A stretch of 64,000 nt of DNA from RAM1 sp041905405 (GTDB lineage Bacteria > Pseudomonadota > Gammaproteobacteria > Burkholderiales > Burkholderiaceae_C): NCBI GenBank assembly GCA_041905405.1, contig JAYRLC010000003.1, forward strand, positions 186,001 through 250,000, read 5' to 3'. The position numbers and the translations under genes are program-made. Within the stretch, counting starts at the first letter, position 1. Each line of letters starts with the position of its first letter. Below are positions 47,075 to 55,392 of the stretch, piece after piece. The notes beneath the pieces were generated by a model. The model ran no database searches, was not told the DNA's origin, and saw only the letters and a program-made list of their open reading frames with translations.

Positions 47075-50000
47075 TCAGGAAGCCCGCACGGCAGCGTCTT
47101 CGAGCCACTGCAACAACTGCGACCGCGTTGACGGCCAGTCGTGCGACTGCATCCGCGCTGCCAGCGCCGCAGCGCCTGCCATCTGGCCCCGCGATGCCAG
47201 TGATTCGATCTCCTGTGCACCGGTGGCCAGTGTGACTGCGCCCAGATTTGCCGCAGCGCCGCGTAACGCATGGGCGAGTCGGGCGCTGGCCGTCGCATCG
47301 CCGCCCGCCTGGGCCTGCACCAGTGCGTTGAGCTGGCGGGGAGTGTCCGCCAGAAACAGATGGATGATTGTTCGCGACACTTCCAGGGTCGGATCCAGTT
47401 CGCGAATGGTGTCCAGTCGGGCCATATCCACCCGGGCCGGCGCCGCCGGTTCAGTACGCGCTACGCGGCCCGTGGCAGGTCCTGTCCAGCGGTCCAGCAC
47501 CTGGGCCAGCGCAGCGACCTGCAGCGGCTTGGTCAGGTAGTCGTCCATGCCGGCGGCCGCGCAGCGTTCCCGGTCCTCGGCGGACGCATCGGCCGTGAGC
47601 GCGATCACCGGCGGGGCCGCGCCACCAAAGCGCTGTTGCAGCACGCGCGTGGCCTCCAGGCCGTCCATGCGCGGCATGTGCAGGTCCATCAGCACGGCGC
47701 CGAAGCTGCGGCCGGCCGCCATGGCGGCGGCAACCTCGGCCACGGCGTCCACGCCGTCGGCGGCGGTCACGGTGTCGTAGCCCAGCCGCGCCAGCATGCC
47801 GCAGGCGACCTTCAGGTTCACGGCGTTATCGTCCACCACCAGAACCGTCACGTGCTTGCGCTCGTCCGCGTGGCTGGCGGGCTGTGGCGCGGACGCCGCC
47901 TGCGGCGCAAGGCAGCGCGCCAGCGTTTCAAACAGCTGGAGCTGGCGCGCGGGCTTGAGCAGGCGCGCGTTGAACAGGCGGGTGCCGTCGGTGCCCGACG
48001 GCATGAAGCCGGAGCTGAGCAGCACCATGGGCACGGCGCCACCGCCGGGCAGCTCGCGCACGTGGCGCGCCAGGTCCAGGCCGTCCATGCCGGGCATGTG
48101 CATGTCGGTCACGATGATGTCGGGCAGCGCGCCCTGGGCCAGAACGTCCAGTGCCGCGGCGCCGGAGTCGGCCGTGGCCACCCGCAGCCCCCACTGGCGA
48201 AGCTGGCGCGTGAGCACGCGCACGTTGACCGGGTGGTCGTCCACCACCAGCACGCGGTGGCCCTGCAGGGCGGTCACATCCGGCGGCGTCAGCGCCTTGG
48301 GCAGGTCGGCCAGCGGCGCGCGCACGGTGAACGAAAAGACCGAGCCCCGGCCCGGTTCGCTGCGCACGCCGATCTCCCCGCCCATCAGGTTCACCAGCCG
48401 CTTGCAGATGGCCAGGCCCAGGCCCGTGCCGCCGTATTTGCGCGTGGTGGACGCGTCCACCTGCGTGAACGCCTGGAACAGCGCGCCGATGCGCTCGGAG
48501 GGGATGCCGATGCCCGTGTCCTGCACGCTGAACTCCAGCGTGGCCAGCCCGTCCGCGCCCGGCGCCGCGGCCAGGCGCGCGTGCACCGACACGGCGCCGC
48601 GCTCGGTGAACTTGACGGCGTTGTTGATGAGGTTGATGAGGATCTGCCGCAGGCGCGTCACGTCGCCCAGGATCGCGGCGGGCGGCCCGCCCGCGCCGGG
48701 CTCGGGCACGTCCACGATCAGCTCCAGGCCCTTCTCGCGGGCCCTTGGGGCGGCAATGTCGCTGGCCTCCTCCATGACGTTGCGCACGCTCAGCGGCTCG
48801 TGCTCCAGGTCGAAGCGGCCGGACTCGATCTTGGAGAAATCAAGGATGTCGTTGATGACCGCCAGCAACTGGTCGCTGGACAGGCGGATGGTCTGCAGGA
48901 AGTCGCGCTGCTCGGCGTCCAGCGACGTTTCGGCCAGCAGGGCGCTCATGCCCACCACACCGTTCAGTGGCGTGCGGATCTCGTGGCTCATGGTGGCCAG
49001 GAACGCCGCCTTGGCGCGCACGGCTTCCTCGGCCGCCTCGCGGGCGCGCACGAGCTCGCTTTCGCGGGCGCGGACTTCTTCTTCGGCGGTCCGCGCGCGG
49101 CGGCTTTCGTTTTCGGCCTGGGTCTTTTCGGTGCGCAACTGGTCGGCCACGCGGTTGAAGGCCAGCACGACCTCGCCCAGCTCGTCACGCGTGTCCAGCG
49201 TGACGGCGGGGCCTTCGCGGCCGTCCTGCATGCGCTCGGACGCTTCGCGCAGGCGCGTCACGGTGCGCATCACGCCCGCGTAGAACGCGGCCAGCAGGTA
49301 CAGCACCGCCACCAGCACGGCCGCCACGAAGGCGATGACGATGGTCATGCGCTGCTCGAAGCCGCGGATGCGCGACTCCAGCAGGTTCTGCAGCTCGGCC
49401 GACTCGCGCTCGTTCAGCGTGTAGTTGGCCGCCTGCGCGCGCGCCAGCAGCTGGCCCGCCGCCTCCACGGCCTGCGACGAGCTGCCGCCGGGCTGCGTGA
49501 GGTTGCGCAAGGCGGCCACGGCTTCGCGGATGGCGGTGTCGTAGGCCTGCACCGGGTCCACCAGACGCAGCTTGAGCCGGCCGGTCTTTTCGCTTTTGAA
49601 CGCCGTTTCGGCGCCGTAGCGGGTGCGCGCCAGGTTGGATTCGATCAGCCCGGACAGGCGGATCAGGTCCGCGTTGAACGCGCCGGGCACCGCCTGTGGC
49701 TGGGCCTTGGCCTGGGTGAGCAGGCGGGCCTGCAGCAGCAGGTCGGCCGCGTCGGGCAGCTTCAGCAGCACGCCTTCCATCATGTAGTAGGCGTCCAGGT
49801 CCGGGTCCAGGATCAGGTTGGACTGGTCGCCCACCAGCGCCATGAGCGCGCCAATGTCGTCCTGCAGCTTGGCATGCAGCGTGTCGGTGTCCACCGGCGG
49901 AACGGCCAGCAGGCGCGTGGACAGGAACGCGGCGTTTTCCTTGAGCACACCCAGCTTCTGGGTGGACTGCAGCTCGGCGCCGCTGCGCGCGTCGACCGCG

Positions 50001-50284
50001 TCCACTTCGCCCAGGGCCGACTGGATGCCCGCCTGCGCCCGCACGAGTTCGGGCCGCAGGTTGGGCTGGCCCGCGCGGTAGGCCGCCGCCAGCAGGCGGC
50101 TGCGTGCCACCTGCTCCTGCAGTGCCCGCAACGGCCGCAGGTAATGGGCGCCTGCAATTTCCTTTTCGGCAAAGCGGATGGAATGGTTGATTTCCCCCAC
50201 CAGCAGATACAGCGTCAGCCCCAGGGGCAACGCGAACAGCAGCAGGATCAGCAGGAACTTGCGCGGATAGGTCAGCCGGTCCAT
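47075..50284 (-). CDS. Hybrid sensor histidine kinase with two receivers and Hpt domain
   Basis: About 1069 residues from ATG 50282-50284; an alternative TTG at 50362 adds 26 residues and neither has a strong ribosome site. A membrane helix (about 8-30), a helical periplasmic domain and a second helix (about 275-297) are followed by HAMP and a coiled coil. HisKA has T-M-S-H-E-I-R-T-P-L-N (His434), and the HATPase has N-L-I-N-N-A-V-K-F-T and G-G-T-G-L-G-L. Two receivers follow (V-T-D-M-H-M-P-G-M-D, V-L-M-D-L-H-M-P-R-M-D), then Hpt with L-A-H-A-L-R-G-A-A-A-N. This is BarA/Rpf-like architecture. The cognate output is not evident nearby. Confidence 0.92.
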   Translation of the reverse strand: MDRLTYPRKFLLILLLFALPLGLTLYLLVGEINHSIRFAEKEIAGAHYLRPLRALQEQVARSRLLAAAYRAGQPNLRPELVRAQAGIQSALGEVDAVDARSGAELQSTQKLGVLKENAAFLSTRLLAVPPVDTDTLHAKLQDDIGALMALVGDQSNLILDPDLDAYYMMEGVLLKLPDAADLLLQARLLTQAKAQPQAVPGAFNADLIRLSGLIESNLARTRYGAETAFKSEKTGRLKLRLVDPVQAYDTAIREAVAALRNLTQPGGSSSQAVEAAGQLLARAQAANYTLNERESAELQNLLESRIRGFEQRMTIVIAFVAAVLVAVLYLLAAFYAGVMRTVTRLREASERMQDGREGPAVTLDTRDELGEVVLAFNRVADQLRTEKTQAENESRRARTAEEEVRARESELVRAREAAEEAVRAKAAFLATMSHEIRTPLNGVVGMSALLAETSLDAEQRDFLQTIRLSSDQLLAVINDILDFSKIESGRFDLEHEPLSVRNVMEEASDIAAPRAREKGLELIVDVPEPGAGGPPAAILGDVTRLRQILINLINNAVKFTERGAVSVHARLAAAPGADGLATLEFSVQDTGIGIPSERIGALFQAFTQVDASTTRKYGGTGLGLAICKRLVNLMGGEIGVRSEPGRGSVFSFTVRAPLADLPKALTPPDVTALQGHRVLVVDDHPVNVRVLTRQLRQWGLRVATADSGAAALDVLAQGALPDIIVTDMHMPGMDGLDLARHVRELPGGGAVPMVLLSSGFMPSGTDGTRLFNARLLKPARQLQLFETLARCLAPQAASAPQPASHADERKHVTVLVVDDNAVNLKVACGMLARLGYDTVTAADGVDAVAEVAAAMAAGRSFGAVLMDLHMPRMDGLEATRVLQQRFGGAAPPVIALTADASAEDRERCAAAGMDDYLTKPLQVAALAQVLDRWTGPATGRVARTEPAAPARVDMARLDTIRELDPTLEVSRTIIHLFLADTPRQLNALVQAQAGGDATASARLAHALRGAAANLGAVTLATGAQEIESLASRGQMAGAAALAARMQSHDWPSTRSQLLQWLEDAAVRAS

Positions 50285-50385
50285 GAGCCGGCGCGCAGGG
50301 CTGAGCAGGGCGGCGGGCACCAGCGTCAGGGTGCGGGGCGGTGGGGTCGGCGTGTCGTTCAAGGGCGGGCTGAATGGGGCGGGGT

Positions 50386-51042
50386 TCAGCCATTGTCGCG
50401 CCGCGCGCGGGCTCGTGCCAGCGCGGCTTCGATCACCGCGCGCTTGCGCTGTGCTTCGGCCCCTTCGGCGTCCTTGGTGTGGGCTGGCAGGTCGGCCAGC
50501 TTGGCCAGGGCCTTGGCTTCCAGCCTGGCCTCGTTTTCGCGTGCGTCGCGCGCCAGGCGCATGCGGTGAAAGTCGTAGCGCTGGCGGGCTTCCTGCGCCT
50601 TTGCATCGGACCATGCGGCCCAGCCGGTGGCATCGCCCGAGGCATTTTCCAGGCTGATGCAGTCCACCGGGCAGACGGGAATGCACAGCTCGCAGCCCGT
50701 GCAGTACGGCTCGATCACGGTGTGCATGCGCTTGTTGCTGCCCAGGATGGCGTCGGTCGGACAGGCGTCCAGGCACAGCGTGCAGCCGATGCACCAGGCC
50801 TCGTCGATCACGGCCAGAAAGCGCGGGCCCTCGGCGCCATGGACGGGGTTCAGCGCCGCAGCGGCCTGGCCGGTCAGCGCGGCCAGCCGCACGACGCCTT
50901 GCTCGCCGCCGGGCGGGCACTGGTTGATGGGGGCCTCGCCAGCCGCGATGGCCTGGGCGTAGCCGGCGCAGTCAGGGTAGCCGCAGCGTGTGCACTGCGT
51001 CTGCGGCAATGCGTCATTGATGCGCTCGGCCAGCGGAGTCAC
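50386..51042 (-). CDS. RnfB-like ferredoxin-type electron transport protein
   Basis: 218 residues. The N-terminal Fe-S domain has C-T-R-C-G-Y-P-D-C followed by Q-C-P-P-G-G, then two 4Fe-4S motifs, C-I-G-C-T-L-C-L-D-A-C-P and C-T-G-C-E-L-C-I-P-V-C-P. The C-terminus is a charged Arg/Ala/Lys-rich helix. Unlike RnfB of a full Rnf complex it lacks the N-terminal membrane helix, and no other rnf genes are here. Stand-alone proteins of this kind are common in Burkholderiales and are thought to carry electrons for other enzymes; the partner is unknown. It starts shortly after phaZ on the same strand. Confidence 0.88.
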   Translation of the reverse strand: MTPLAERINDALPQTQCTRCGYPDCAGYAQAIAAGEAPINQCPPGGEQGVVRLAALTGQAAAALNPVHGAEGPRFLAVIDEAWCIGCTLCLDACPTDAILGSNKRMHTVIEPYCTGCELCIPVCPVDCISLENASGDATGWAAWSDAKAQEARQRYDFHRMRLARDARENEARLEAKALAKLADLPAHTKDAEGAEAQRKRAVIEAALARARARRDNG

Positions 51043-51067
51043 GGCACGGCCGGGCGTTCAGGTACGT

Positions 51068-52444
51068 TCAGGCGCGCGCGGTACGGCGGGCCGGCGCCTT
51101 TTTGGCCGGCGTGGCTTTCTTCGCGGCGGCCTTGGCGATGGCGGGCCTGGCAGGGGCTGCTTTTGGCGCCGGCTTCACCGGCTCGTTGTGTGCCAGGATG
51201 AACGCCTTGACCTGCGGGTAGACGATGTCGCGCCAGCGGCGGCCGCTGAAGATGCCGTAGTGGCCCGCGCCCTTGACCTCCAGGTGCTTCTGGCGCGCCT
51301 TGGGCACGTTGTGGCACAGGCCGTGGGCGGCTTCGGTCTGGCCCGAGCCCGAGATGTCGTCCAGCTCGCCTTCGACCGTGAAATGGGCCGTGGTGGTGAT
51401 GTCCTGCGGGCGCACGCGCTCGACCTTGCCGGCGGGGCTTTTCACGTCCCAGGTGCCGTTGACCAGCGCAAACTCCTGGAACACCGTGCGGATGGTTTCC
51501 AGGTAGTAGTCGGCGTCCATGTCGAGCACGGCGTTGTACTCGTCATAGAACTTGCGGTGGGCCTCGGTGCTGGCGTCGTCGCCCTTGATCAGGTTCTTGA
51601 AATAGTCGTAGTGACTGGACAGGTGGCGGTCGGGGTTCATCGCGACGAAGCCCGTGTGCTGCAGAAAGCCCGGGTACACGCGGCGGCCCGCGCCGGGGAA
51701 GTTGCTGGGCACGCGGTAGATCACGTTGTTCTCGAACCACTCGAAGCTCTTGTTCATGGCCAGGTTGTTCACGGCCGTGGGCGATTTGCGCGCGTCGATG
51801 GGGCCGCCCATCATGGTCATGGACAGCGGCGTGGTTTCGCCGCGGCTGGCCATCAGCGACACGGCCGCCAGCACCGGCACGGTGGGCTGGCAGACGCTCA
51901 CGACATGGCAGTTGCCGTACTGCTTCTGCAGGTGGCGGATGAACTCCTGCACGTAGTTGACGTAGTCGTCCAGGTGGAATTCGCCGTCTTCCAGCGGCAC
52001 GGTGCGCGCGTTTTTCCAGTCGGTGATGTAGACCTTGTGGTCCTGCAGCATGGTGCGCACGGTGTCGCGCAGCAGCGTGGCGTAGTGGCCCGACAGCGGC
52101 GCGACGACCAGCACCGCGGGCTGCTTCTTCATGCGGTCCAGCACGGCGGCGTTGTCGGTGAAACGCTTGAAGCGCCGCAGCTCGCAGAACGGCTTGTCGA
52201 TCTCAACCCCTTCATGGATCACCACGTCCGTGCCGTCGGCGTTGACGGACTTGATGCCGAACTCGGGCTTTTCGTAGTCTTTCCACAACCTGTACATCAG
52301 GTCGTAGCTGGCGGACACGCGCTGGGCAAACGGATTCTGGCCGAACGGCGACAGGGGATTGCTGTAGAGCTTGGCGGCTGCCTGCGCAAAATCCGCAAAC
52401 GGCTCCATGAGGGAGCGCTGGGTTTCATAGATCTGGTAGAGCAT
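51068..52444 (-). CDS. phaZ: Intracellular polyhydroxyalkanoate (PHB) depolymerase PhaZ, with basic C-terminal tail
   Basis: 458 residues from ATG 52442-52444. It matches the Ralstonia PhaZa1 type. The nucleophile is Cys185 in V-S-V-C-Q-P-T-V-P-V rather than a lipase-box Ser. The likely Asp is in G-E-L-D-D-I-S-G-S-G and the His in G-A-G-H-Y-G-I-F-S-G. It mobilises storage PHB granules to 3-hydroxybutyrate or its CoA ester. The last ~35 residues are Ala/Lys/Pro-rich with A-A-A-K-K-A-T-P-A-K-K-A-P-A, like histone-H1-type tails on phasin-like proteins PhaF and PhaM. That tail is unusual on a depolymerase and could tether granules or the enzyme to DNA. Confidence 0.93.
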   Translation of the reverse strand: MLYQIYETQRSLMEPFADFAQAAAKLYSNPLSPFGQNPFAQRVSASYDLMYRLWKDYEKPEFGIKSVNADGTDVVIHEGVEIDKPFCELRRFKRFTDNAAVLDRMKKQPAVLVVAPLSGHYATLLRDTVRTMLQDHKVYITDWKNARTVPLEDGEFHLDDYVNYVQEFIRHLQKQYGNCHVVSVCQPTVPVLAAVSLMASRGETTPLSMTMMGGPIDARKSPTAVNNLAMNKSFEWFENNVIYRVPSNFPGAGRRVYPGFLQHTGFVAMNPDRHLSSHYDYFKNLIKGDDASTEAHRKFYDEYNAVLDMDADYYLETIRTVFQEFALVNGTWDVKSPAGKVERVRPQDITTTAHFTVEGELDDISGSGQTEAAHGLCHNVPKARQKHLEVKGAGHYGIFSGRRWRDIVYPQVKAFILAHNEPVKPAPKAAPARPAIAKAAAKKATPAKKAPARRTARA

Positions 52445-52466
52445 CGCAGGGTCTTCGCTGGAAATG

Positions 52467-52477
52467 TTGCAATGCAA
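52467..52477. promoter_or_regulatory. TTGCAATGCAA palindrome upstream of phaZ
   Basis: An 11-bp palindrome 23 nt upstream of the phaZ start, overlapping an AT-rich TATATT that could be a minus-strand -10. PhaR-type repressors of PHB genes bind TGC-containing palindromes of this kind, to my recollection. Assignment is tentative. Confidence 0.35.
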
Positions 52478-52618
52478 TATAACAGTGTTCCAGCGCGGGT
52501 GCTTCGGGTGAAAACACCGACTTTCAGGTGGTATCTGTCACGTTGGCGAAAGATCGGGGCGGGAACTTGCCGCAGCCTTGGCGCTCCACCCACTCGTTAT
52601 AAAGAAAAATCAATTGAC

Positions 52619-53536
52619 ATGCACAGACGGACTCTCCTGGCCGGCGCCGCGGGCGCGGCCAGCCTTTGGGGCGCGGCCATGACCCCGGCCGAAGCCACCG
52701 CCTCGGCGCTGGATGCGCTGCCCCTGCAGAAAAGCCCGCGCTTGCCGGTGCTGTTCCTGGGCCATGGCAGCCCCATGAATGCCATCGAGGACAACGAATA
52801 CCGGCGCAGCTGGCAGGCGCTGGGTGCGGAGTTTGGTGCGGCACCTGGCGCCAAATACCCCAAGCCCCAGCTCATCCTGTGCATTTCTGCCCACTGGATC
52901 ACCCGCGGCTGGTGGCTCACGGGCATGGACAAGCCCAAGACCATCCATGACTTCGGCGGTTTTCCGCAGGCGCTGTTTGACCAGCAGTACCCGGCGCCGG
53001 GGGCACCTGCCGTGGCGCAGGCGATCAGCCGCACCATTGCCGCGCCGCCCGTCGGCCTGGACAAGGACGAATGGGGCTACGACCACGGGACCTGGTCGGT
53101 GCTCAAGCCCATGTTCCCCAGGGCCGACATTCCCGTCATCCAGCTCAGCATGGACTACAGCCGTCCGCCGGCCGAGCACTATGTACTGGGCCAGCAGCTC
53201 AAGGGCCTGCGCGAGCGCGGCGTGCTGATCGTGGGCAGCGGCAACATCGTGCACAACCTGCGCATGACGCGCCGCGGCACGCCGGCCATGCAGGCCTATG
53301 ACTGGGCCTTCGAGTTCGACCGCGTGGTGGCCGGCCAGCTGGAAAAGGGCCAGCTGGCGGCGCTTTCCGGCTTCCAGTCGATGGGAACGGTGGCCCAGAT
53401 GGCGCACCCCACCTGGGACCATTACCTGCCGCTGCTGCACGCGGCCGGGGCGGCCGACGCGAAAGACCCCGTGCGGTTCTTCAACGCCAACTACCAGAGC
53501 GCGTCGATCTCGATGCGCTCGGTGGTGTGGGGCTGA
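52619..53536 (+). CDS. Class III extradiol dioxygenase, 4,5-DOPA dioxygenase (YgiD-like) family
   Basis: 305 residues. The N-terminus M-H-R-R-T-L-L-A-G-A-A-G-A-A-S-L-W-G looks like a Tat-type export signal, unusual for this normally cytoplasmic family. The catalytic domain has F-L-G-H-G-S-P-M-N, C-I-S-A-H-W and W-G-Y-D-H-G-T-W-S, which supply the metal-binding and acid-base His residues. The family opens catecholic rings such as L-DOPA; the natural substrate in bacteria is often unknown. It is divergent from phaZ with an AT-rich leader (TTATAAAGAAA). No RBS of note. The longer open frame upstream runs antisense through phaZ. Confidence 0.9.
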   Translation: MHRRTLLAGAAGAASLWGAAMTPAEATASALDALPLQKSPRLPVLFLGHGSPMNAIEDNEYRRSWQALGAEFGAAPGAKYPKPQLILCISAHWITRGWWLTGMDKPKTIHDFGGFPQALFDQQYPAPGAPAVAQAISRTIAAPPVGLDKDEWGYDHGTWSVLKPMFPRADIPVIQLSMDYSRPPAEHYVLGQQLKGLRERGVLIVGSGNIVHNLRMTRRGTPAMQAYDWAFEFDRVVAGQLEKGQLAALSGFQSMGTVAQMAHPTWDHYLPLLHAAGAADAKDPVRFFNANYQSASISMRSVVWG

Positions 53537-53555
53537 AGGGGGCTGTGGTCAGCGC

Positions 53556-54692
53556 CTAGATGACCCCGGTTGGCCAGCGGTGCCGCTGGCCTTCGTGCCC
53601 CAGCGTCGGGTCCCGACGCAGCGAGGCCTCTTCCGGCAGGCCTGCGGTCGTTCCTCGGACGAGCTGTTGTACCTCCTGCACGGCTTTGCGGGCCTCAGGC
53701 GTGAATTTGCCGGTGTCCTTGTAGCTGTCCAGGTTCTCCCGCGATATCGTGGCCTCGAAGGCCCGTCGGTGCCTGGCCTGGAAGGTCTGCGTATTCAGGG
53801 GGTGGCCCGAGGCGTCCGTGATCCTGATGGCCGGCACCTTGTTGCCCGTGGCGTTGCGGCGCTCCTGTTCCTTGTCCAGCGTGTCGCGAAGCGGCCCTTC
53901 GAGGCTGTCCATCAGTTCAGCGCTTGTGATGGACAGTCCTGCGGCCGTCAGCCGGCGGGTCGAACAGGTGGAAATGAGCGACACCGGGTTCTTTCCGTCC
54001 TGGTGCAAGCTGGCATCGGCGATGCTGCGAAAGTGCTGGAGCATGCACATGTAGCCCGTGTGCATGCTGTACGTGCCGTTGCGCTTCAGCGCGGTTTCCG
54101 CCAGCGGTCGGGAGTACGTGCTGTAGATGGGCTCGAACCGGCTACCGAAAAGGTCCTGCCGCTCGCAGGGCACGTGCAGAAGTTGCCGTGCCATGGACGA
54201 CCGGAACGTGTTGTCCGGCTTGTCCCAGCTTCCCTTTTGTATGTCAATCCGGGCCTGTTCGAACCTGGCTGCCAGCTCGATGTTGTTTTTGGCGCGCCCC
54301 TCATCCGCGCACCACTCCGCGTGCTGGACATCCTTGAACGGCCGGTCGATCGAGTACTCGTAGTGCGCCGCCATCTGGGCCACGTTTTTTTCGCCGTGAA
54401 TGGGGGGGTGGAAGTCGAATCCGCCGTTTTCGCGACCGCCGTTCACGCCTATGCCCGTATCAAGGGGGAGTACTCTCCTCGGCGCGCTGGTGAACAGGGG
54501 CCGGCAACCGGCAAAGCCTATCCCCTGTCGTGTCATTGCAGGAGGCCGACTTGAGGGTGCACAGGTATGCAGGCTGCTTCGCTGGAAGGTTCTGCGGTCC
54601 GATTCGGTCACGAGTACCGAGGCGCTCCGGTTCATCCGGGCAGGCGGTTGTCTGGACACCTTGTGCGCCAGTTTCGAGATGAGGGTCTGCAT
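53556..54692 (-). CDS. Putative type III secretion effector (378 aa), family unknown
   Basis: ATG 54690-54692 follows GAGGGAG at good spacing and starts 11 nt after the chaperone-like gene, the usual chaperone-effector order. The first ~60 residues are Ser/Arg/Thr-rich without a signal peptide (M-Q-T-L-I-S-K-L-A-H-K-V-S-R-Q-P-P), as in type III substrates. The rest is a mixed globular region with several Cys (A-E-W-C-A-D-E-G, I-S-T-C-S, G-Y-M-C-M-L-Q-H-F) and a Lys/Glu-rich C-terminal helix. By eye the DNA is less GC-rich than its neighbours, suggesting transfer. I cannot assign an enzymatic family; effector status rests on context and composition. Confidence 0.55.
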   Translation of the reverse strand: MQTLISKLAHKVSRQPPARMNRSASVLVTESDRRTFQRSSLHTCAPSSRPPAMTRQGIGFAGCRPLFTSAPRRVLPLDTGIGVNGGRENGGFDFHPPIHGEKNVAQMAAHYEYSIDRPFKDVQHAEWCADEGRAKNNIELAARFEQARIDIQKGSWDKPDNTFRSSMARQLLHVPCERQDLFGSRFEPIYSTYSRPLAETALKRNGTYSMHTGYMCMLQHFRSIADASLHQDGKNPVSLISTCSTRRLTAAGLSITSAELMDSLEGPLRDTLDKEQERRNATGNKVPAIRITDASGHPLNTQTFQARHRRAFEATISRENLDSYKDTGKFTPEARKAVQEVQQLVRGTTAGLPEEASLRRDPTLGHEGQRHRWPTGVI

Positions 54693-54703
54693 GGGTCGCT
54701 CCC

Positions 54704-55084
54704 TCAGTGAAACAGCCGCGCGCGCGCGTGGGCGATCAGGTCTGCCAACTGCTGGGGCAGCAGGGCTCCGCACGTTTGCTCGGTCAGCGGCAGGCTGACC
54801 CTGTAGACGACATTTCCCTCTTCGGGGTGCAAGGCGAAGTAACCCGAGCCAGGTGAAACCAGTGCAATGTTGTGCTGCAGCAGTCGCGTGTGCAGTCCGT
54901 ATGACTGGACGTGACCCAGATCGACGTAGAGGTGCAGCAACTGGGGCGCGTTCTCTTCGTCGTAGAGCATGCCGACAACGGCGTCGCCGACTTCTACGTG
55001 CATGTCGGCGCCGGTAGCCCAGGGCTGCATGCCCGTGGCATTGCACCACTCATGGATCACCCGGTCATAGGTCTGTGCATTCAT
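54704..55084 (-). CDS. CesT/Tir-family type III secretion chaperone
   Basis: 126 residues, acidic, from ATG 55082-55084. The pattern fits small effector chaperones: an N-terminal helix, strands with L-H-L-Y-V-D-L-G, then L-L-Q-H-N-I-A-L-V-S-P-G-S-G-Y-F-A-L-H-P-E, V-V-Y-R-V-S-L-P-L and a C-terminal helix L-A-D-L-I-A-H-A-R-A-R-L. Such chaperones dimerise and hold the effector's N-terminus for the type III ATPase. It is immediately upstream of the effector-like gene on the same strand. No type III apparatus genes are in the window, so the pair is an outlying locus. Confidence 0.75.
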   Translation of the reverse strand: MNAQTYDRVIHEWCNATGMQPWATGADMHVEVGDAVVGMLYDEENAPQLLHLYVDLGHVQSYGLHTRLLQHNIALVSPGSGYFALHPEEGNVVYRVSLPLTEQTCGALLPQQLADLIAHARARLFH

Positions 55085-55392
55085 GTTCGATGGCCTCACA
55101 TTGCGGCGCTCCGTGCGCCTTGGCTGACTCCCTGTGCAAGCATCGTAGGGTTCGTCGCAGCACGGATCGACAAGACCAAAGCATCGACCCCGTTTCAGCC
55201 GGTTGCCTTGGTTCACGGCCGGCCTCCTTCATGCACAGGCGACGTGCGTGATGGGCCATCTGTGCCAAAAAAATGCACCTGCGCGGAGATTCATGCACTA
55301 CGCCGGTGAAGTATCGCAAGCTGTGACAGTGCCAATGGCAGAGTGTCTTATACGATTGGATGGCGTCGCGACTGTTGTGCGTAACCCGCAGT
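55085..55392. promoter_or_regulatory. 308-nt non-coding gap between the chaperone gene and the permease
   Basis: Both flanking genes are on the minus strand, so this holds the promoter of the chaperone-effector pair and the 3' side of the permease. It is less GC-rich than its surroundings. I looked for a plant-inducible-promoter box (TTCG-N16-TTCG) on the minus strand and saw none. A minus-strand TATAAG near 55348 could be a -10. I see no convincing small gene. Confidence 0.4.

Noticed and set aside
47270..50569. 1099-codon plus-strand open frame opposite the hybrid kinase
   Set aside because: Gly/His/Arg/Gln-rich shadow with no domain. The minus frame has complete kinase and receiver motifs.
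55085..55392. Plant-inducible-promoter (PIP) box for the effector pair
   Set aside because: No TTCG-N16-TTCG pattern on the relevant strand; the matching CGAA does not occur there.
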